From positions 921,364 through 932,655 of the forward strand of contig MU646376.1 of NCBI GenBank assembly GCA_026770585.1: 11,292 bases of DNA. Reading direction: 5' to 3'. A program made the position numbers and the translations under genes. Positions 5,459 through 10,300 of this stretch are shown here, piece after piece; the stretch's first letter is position 1, and the number at the start of each line of letters is the position of its first letter. The stretch comes from Baffinella frigidus (lineage: Eukaryota > Cryptophyceae > Cryptomonadales > Baffinellaceae). The notes under the pieces were generated by a model. The model worked only from the letters and a program-made list of their open reading frames with translations, searched no databases and was not told where the DNA came from.

Positions 5459-5726
5459 CAGGGGCACCTCGCTCATAAAAAAACGCCCCCCCCTACTACC
5501 CTACATGTACAGTAGCCCTATGCCTAGGTGTGAGGACGGAGTCCTGGACGGGCCCGCCTCGGGCGGGAGAAGAAGTCATTTTTGTAGACATTAGACATGA
5601 GCCTATTTCGGGGAAAACCTCTCTCAAGAGGATCCCCTTCGCGTGTGGATTAAAGTACTGGTGTTCTAACTAGGGCCCTACGGTGGTCCTAGGGGTGGGC
5701 GTTTTCTTATGAGCGAGGTACCCCCC
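5459..5726 (+). mobile_element. Palindromic element, copy 7, split by an insertion
   Basis: The left arm and part of the centre (5459-5528, ending ATGCCTAGG) and the rest of the centre and right arm (5670-5726, starting CTAGGGCCCTACGGTGG) fit the family when joined. Bases 5529-5669 interrupt them. The five bases CTAGG occur on both sides of the interruption. The right end has lost the final TGTA. The left neighbour is TA. Confidence 0.8.
5529..5669 (+). mobile_element. 141-bp insertion inside palindromic element 7
   Basis: It starts with TGTGAGGACGGAGTCCTGGA, a member of the TGTGAGGAC repeat (copy D) closest to 5097-5120. The rest is unmatched in the window. The flanking CTAGG duplication (5524-5528 and 5670-5674) looks like a 5-bp target-site duplication, but CCTAGG is frequent in these elements, so chance or template switching is possible. 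No terminal inverted repeats are seen. Confidence 0.45.
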
Positions 5727-5915
5727 AAATCTGTACCAGGATAAGCCATCTATTCACTTTTAGCGCCAACGAGTGTGTATGAAAATCCCAATTCTACCCT
5801 GGCGTGGTTGGCTCCACTTGACGCCACAAGTGGAGCTCTAAGCTTAGGCAAGATCCCGCCCACCTCACTCTTGAGGGGATGATAACAATCTACGGATGCG
5901 CTCCCCGACCCCACC
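5727..5915. other. Unassigned sequence, no supported gene
   Basis: It includes TGTACCAGGATA (also at 1485-1500), a TTCACTTTTAGCGCC acceptor-like word at 5754-5766 related to 5051-5063, and one CTAAGCTTAGG. No credible reading frame was found. Confidence 0.4.
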
Positions 5916-5967
5916 CAGGCTCGGGCATGCGCTGAAAGTGGACACGTGGTCTAAAGTGGACATGACT
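5916..5967 (-). repeat. 52-bp perfect inverted repeat, right copy
   Basis: This is the exact reverse complement of 5025-5076. Beyond the shared part the minus-strand frame that matched the 5064 ATG reads only MPEPGWGRGAHP and stops, so this copy does not carry the longer coding frame. Confidence 0.9.
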
Positions 5968-6002
5968 TCTGTAAAGTCACTCCGACCACTCCTATGTGGT
6001 CC

Positions 6003-6132
6003 TTTAGGTCCTTTAGGTTCTTCGAGCTCCCAACATAGGCGGACACCGGAACTGGTTCTGTAGAAAGACCATGCTTCCTTTCGGATCACATCAAGCCCCC
6101 CTGTACAGAGGATCGCGGCAGAAACCGGCTAA
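6003..6132 (-). repeat. 130-bp dispersed repeat, copy 2
   Basis: This is the closest match to copies 1 and 3. It begins with tandem CCTTTAGGT units and ends GCAGAAACCGGCTAA. The minus-strand frame reads SERKHGLSTEP then VPVSAYVGSSKNLKDLKD, with a TGA just before SERK. Confidence 0.75.
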
Positions 6133-6290
6133 AGGGTATCCTCATCGGGCGCTGAGTTAATCCAGAGGATCTTGCTCGCACGCACACCAGGACCAGCAAG
6201 TCGGCTGAAGGCCCATATGGTATCCCATCGTTAGGCTGATACGAGCCCATACCACGGATACCTCAGATGTCAAACCAACAAATGTAGAGG
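6133..6290. other. Unassigned sequence
   Basis: Unique-looking DNA with no supported feature. GGTATCC words occur in both orientations but do not form a long stem. Confidence 0.4.
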
Positions 6291-6400
6291 TTTCCTTTAG
6301 GTCCTTTAGGTCCCTTCCAATGTACGGAAGTCAGCAAGGTTTAGGAAAGAGAGAGGTGGGTGTGCAGAGGTTTCCCCCAATGTACGGAAGTCAGCAAAGT
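6291..6400 (+). repeat. 60-bp-period tandem duplication
   Basis: CCAATGTACGGAAGTCAGCAA-type sequence occurs at 6317-6337 and exactly again at 6377-6397. GAGGTTTCC precedes both, and AGGT/AAGT follows. The first copy carries inserted CTTTAGGTC units like those that open the 130-bp repeat. Confidence 0.85.
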
Positions 6401-6454
6401 TAAGGGCAATCCAGGCGCCAATGGACAAGAAAAGGATGGGGCTTGGTCCCCAGA

Positions 6455-6497
6455 GCTGACACGAGCACACCTCAGAAACACAACTCTGAAGCGTGTA
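6455..6497 (+). repeat. Duplicated left flank of elements 8 and 9 (copy a; copy b 6668-6711)
   Basis: TGACACGAGC, AAACACAACTCTGAAGCGTG and TA occur immediately left of both elements 8 and 9. A third, unoccupied version lies at 7047-7065. Either two insertions hit the same TA or a filled locus was duplicated. Confidence 0.85.
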
Positions 6498-6658
6498 CAG
6501 GGGCACCTCGCTCATAAGAAAGCAACGCCCCCTAGGACCCTACAGTAGGACCATGCCTAGGGTCCTATGGTGGTCCTAGGGGGGGAGAGGTTTCTTATGA
6601 GATGGTCCAACTGTAGGGTCCTAGGGGGCGTTGCTTTCTTATGAGCGAGGTACGCCTG
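6498..6658 (+). mobile_element. Palindromic element, copy 8, with three arms
   Basis: A normal left arm and centre (6498-6575) run into a typical right arm that stops short at TTTCTTATGAG (about 6601). A second right arm (6602-6660) follows. This outer arm is the inverse of the left arm 6496-6554 at 56 of 59 positions. It includes the private variant AAAGCAACGCCCCC, which is not in the inner arm (CTAGGGGGGGAGAGGTTTC). The element is therefore about 40 bp longer than its relatives. Confidence 0.85.
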
Positions 6659-6711
6659 TAGGGCATGCGCTGACACGAGCGCACCTGTGAAACACAACTC
6701 TGAAGCGTGTA

Positions 6712-6822
6712 CAGGGGTACCTCGCTCATAAGAAACCGCCCACCCCCCTAGCTAGGACCCTAGGCACAGCCCTACTGTAGTGTCCTAGGGGGAGGCGGTT
6801 TCTTATGAGCGAGGTACCCCTG
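6712..6822 (-). mobile_element. Palindromic element, copy 9, opposite orientation
   Basis: 111 bp, with perfect terminal arms (CAGGGGTACCTCGCTCATAA and inverse), flanked by TA on both sides. The centre is in the minus orientation and shorter than usual. Its flanks match an uninterrupted sequence at 7047-7101, which defines the insertion as element plus one duplicated TA. Confidence 0.9.
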
Positions 6823-6874
6823 TACCGCCGGACACAAAAAGACAGCGCGGGCTCCCTTCCACACACCCGCGCCT

Positions 6875-6991
6875 TCTAGGTCCTTCAGGTTCTTCGAGCT
6901 CCGAACATAGGCAGACACCGAAAATTGTTCTGTAGAGAGGCCATGCTTCCTTTCGGATCTCATCAGGCCCCCCTGTACCGAGGATCGCGCG
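6875..6991 (-). repeat. 130-bp dispersed repeat, copy 3
   Basis: Shares TTCTTCGAGCTCCGAACATAGG and CATGCTTCCTTTCGGATC-type blocks with copies 1 and 2, but its tail (GATCGCGCGATGCC) diverges before the GAAACCGGCTAA end. The minus-strand frame reads SERKHGLSTEQ then FSVSAYVRSSKNLKDLEG. Confidence 0.75.
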
Positions 6992-7046
6992 ATGCCACAC
7001 ACACCCCTTGCTCTTCCAGTGTCGGCAGCAGCAGACGCCATCGATG

Positions 7047-7101
7047 CACAACTCTGAAGCATGTACCGCCGCACACACCACCACAGCGCGGGCACCCTTC
7101 C
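7047..7101 (+). repeat. Related empty site of palindromic element 9
   Basis: CACAACTCTGAAGCATGTA (7047-7065) continues directly into CCGCCGCACACACC...CAGCGCGGGCACCCTTCC. At element 9 the same left and right halves (6693-6711 and 6823-6860) are separated by the element, with TA at both junctions. The TA here (7064-7065) is single, the expected pre-insertion state. Confidence 0.85.
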
Positions 7102-7253
7102 GATCCTGCACCACGCCGGCGCGCGCCCACACGCCCCCCCCCCCCCGCCCCCCACAACTGACAAGCGCCACAGCGCCGGCAGTCAGAGCTGAGGAGAAGA
7201 CTCTCCCTACTCTCCTATCAGACCACTCTCAGCTCAAGCACGAAGCTCTAAGC

Positions 7254-7305
7254 TTAGAGGAGGCCCTCAGCCTTGTACTGCTTGATCTGCTCATACGCCA
7301 TGATC
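7254..7305 (-). CDS. Terminal exon (I)MAYEQIKQYKAEGLL-stop
   Basis: It follows CCCTAAACCAG (acceptor) and reads G|ATC ATG GCG TAT GAG CAG, ending GGC CTC CTC TAA at 7254-7256. The C-terminal words EQI-x-x-YKAEGLL match the plus-strand frame at 5196-5240, and both stops are followed by GCTTAGAGC. As an N-terminal motif it resembles the start of phytanoyl-CoA-dioxygenase-like proteins, but nothing of the catalytic domain follows. It could also be the natural end of a small unrelated protein. Confidence 0.45.
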
Positions 7306-10300
7306 CTGGTTTAGGGTTTAGGGTTTAGGGTTTAGGGTTTAGGGTTTAGGGTTTAGGGTTTAGGGTTTTGGGGTTTAGGGTTTAGGGTTTAGGGTTTTAG
7401 GGTTTAGGATTTTAGGGTTTAGGGTTTAACCTGCCCTTGGGGGTGTCCTTGTCCGCCTTTGAGACCTGCCAGGGGGGGTGGGGGGGCACGTTAATATCTC
7501 GCAAGTGGCGAATAGGCTCATATGCCCTACCGTAGGGCCCACGGACCTGCCTGCGATCTCTGTGCGGTCAATTTTGACCGCCTCTCAAGGGATACGGATC
7601 ATCGGATCTCGGTCCACGCTCGGATCTCACATGCTAACACTTTACAAACTTGGTTCAACAAAATTTACTACACAGAACGATCGTTATTAGTAATATTAAA
7701 GAAACCCTGTAGTGTTTTCATATGAGATCGGAACCACCGTGGGAATCATGATCTCGTTATAGGGGTACATCGCTCATAAGAAACCGCCACCCCCTAGGGC
7801 CCTTCAGTAGGCCTATGCCTAGGGCCCTAGGGTGGTCCTAGGGGGCAGGCGGTTTCTTATGAACCAGGTACCCCTGTAACCCGAGGGAGGTTGTTGAGAT
7901 TTGGCAGGGGGGGGGGGCACGTTTGCATTATCGACGCTTCAAGTGTGTGGTCCGACGTGCAATAAAATATCTTCGTTTTGTATGCCTTATGTGGCGAGTA
8001 GGCTCATGCGCCCTACCGTAGGGCCCCAGGACCTGCCTAGGACCTCTTTTGGGTCGACTTCGACTTAAGGGATATTCGGGTCGCAACGACGTCGAGATCT
8101 GACATGGGAGAAAAACTTTTTATGCTGAATCAACGAATGTTCATGCTGAATCAATGAAGGTTTATTTTCGGGTAGAAACCACTATGGCCACCATCGATTC
8201 CCTACCGAGAAGGCATTTTGACCAGGACCTAAACGCCAACAAAGTCGGCCCGCGCTGAGGGGGGGTGCAGGGATTACCCACGAAAACGGCACAAGCAACG
8301 ACCCTACCGGGATCTTACGCTCCTGGGAGTAGGCCTGGCATAGGACCCTAGGGCGGTGCGTGTGCAAGCGAGTGACCGTGGCAGCGCCGTTGTTCGATCA
8401 CGGTGAAGGGAAGGGCGCCGTTGTTCGATCACGGTCACGGTTCTCGATCACGGTCCAGGGCAGGGAGAACCGTGACCGTCAGGGCAGAAGCCAGTTTGCT
8501 CCTCAGGGGGGGGGCGCCTCGTCGCCATGGAATGAGCAGCGTCGGGGGAGTCAGGCGTGGGTTTAGTGTTTAGTCTTGAGTGTTTAGGGTTTAGGAGGGG
8601 AAGAAGAACAAGAAGCCCAGAGGGGTTTCTCCAAAGACGAACACCCCGTCTGTACACGTGCTAAACCCTAAACCCTCGTGCTCGCCCAGCAGTTGACCAC
8701 CAACAGAAAGCATGCATCACACGTGCTAAACCCCAAACCCTTAACCCTCGTGCTCGCCCAGCAGTCAACTACCACCAGAAAGCATGCATCAAATGAAGCA
8801 ACAGAAAGGATGCATCAAAGCATGCATCCAGGAGTGACTATCAACAGAAAGAATGCATCAAACTATCAACAGAAAGCATGCTTCAAATCCGGCTCAGGGG
8901 GGTGGGGCGTGGGGGCAGAAGAGCAAGATGCGGAGAGGGGTGTGGTGTGTCCGAAGATCAACGTTTATCGTTGGATAAACGATGATCTTTGGACAAACGT
9001 TTATCGTTGGATAAACGTTGATCGTTGGATAAACGATCAACGTTTGTCTTTGGACATACCCCGGCGTTGATCTTCCAACGCCCCATCAAGTTCAGGGTTT
9101 ACCTCTAGGGTCTAGGGTTCAGGCTTCAAGGATTTGAAGGTTGAGTGTTGACTTTTGAGGGGTTACCTCAGTCTTAAGCTCGATCTCTCAGGGTCTAGGG
9201 TGTAGGGTGTAGGGTCTAGGGACTAGGGACTAGGGACTAGGGTCTAGGGACAAGGGTGTAGGGTGCAGGGTGTAGGGTGAGTACCTCGGTCGGAAGGTCC
9301 ATGTCCCGATCGATCCCCATCTTCTTCTTCGTCTCCCAGGGCCGAGGGCCGAGGGTCGAGGGGCGAGGGACTAGGGTCGAGGGACTAGGGTCGAGGGACT
9401 AGGGTCGAGGGACTAGGGTCGAGGAACTAGGGTGTAGGGTGTAGGGTGCGGGACTAGGGTGTAGGGTGTAGGGTGAGTACCTCGGTGGGGACGCAATCGG
9501 ACAGGTCCTTGTCGTCAGTGATACCCAGCTCCTTCCTCATCTCCTCCACTTTCTGCTCCCGCGCATTCAGGGGTTAGCGTCCGGTTTCCGCGGGGTCCAC
9601 ACGGTGGGCTTCGGGGGTTTCGTTGGACCTGGATTCCAGGGGGGTACGTGACCAAATTACGCGACCCGCGCATTTAGGGGTTAGCGTTCGGTTTCCGCGG
9701 GGGTTGGGGCTCAGCCTTCTGTTGCCGCGGCCCTTGAGGGTTTACCATTTTGATGCCGCAGGTTTAGGGTTTAGGGTTTAGGGTTTAGGGTTTAGGGTTT
9801 AGGGTTTAGGGTTTAGGGTTTAGGGGTCTGTTGGCGCGGGTTTAGGGGTTTGCGTGTGCGGCCGAGCACGGCGTCATGAGTAAGAGCGTGCGCCCCCCAG
9901 GACCCCACTCAACACCCCCCACGTGAAGTGAGGCTAGCTATCACACGGTTTTCTTCTTCTCCTCTTCCTTTCGAGCCATCCGCTCCACACATCTGCACTG
10001 TAGCCTGTGCAACGACCACGCGCACAGAGATACATGGCTGGTCCTGCAGTGAGAAAGTCTGGCGTGTGACATTGTCCGAGAAAGAGAGAGAGAGCACATG
10101 GGCAGGATGTTGCGGGGGACGGGGGCACGCACCGACCGCTGGAGCTCCAGTGTCGCCTCCGAGACCGGGACCTTGACGTCGTAGTCTTTCAGGTGGTCCA
10201 ACTTCATCTTCAGCAGCTTATCCATCATCTGCCGCACCACCACCGCAAGCGCGTCAGCGCGTCAGCTCAGGAGGGAAGCTAGAAGCGCATCAATTGGCCT

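Noticed and set aside
6772-7171. Minus-strand frames of 122 and 130 codons
   Set aside because: They run through palindromic element 9, the 130-bp repeat and a poly-C tract. Their endings (KKPPPPRTLQ or GVPRS) are element arm translations.
8384-8435. CRISPR-like spaced repeats
   Set aside because: Only two exact units and one echo with a 10-base spacer, in eukaryotic-type DNA.
8678-9070. 130-codon plus-strand frame
   Set aside because: It is produced by nested tandem repeats with telomere-like units and by the palindrome cluster. Repeats explain its openness, and no known domain is visible.
9735-9761. Micro-exon between CCCTAAACC and GTAAACCC on the minus strand
   Set aside because: A donor-like GTAAAC is present, but no AG precedes it in the array and only about 15 bases remain.
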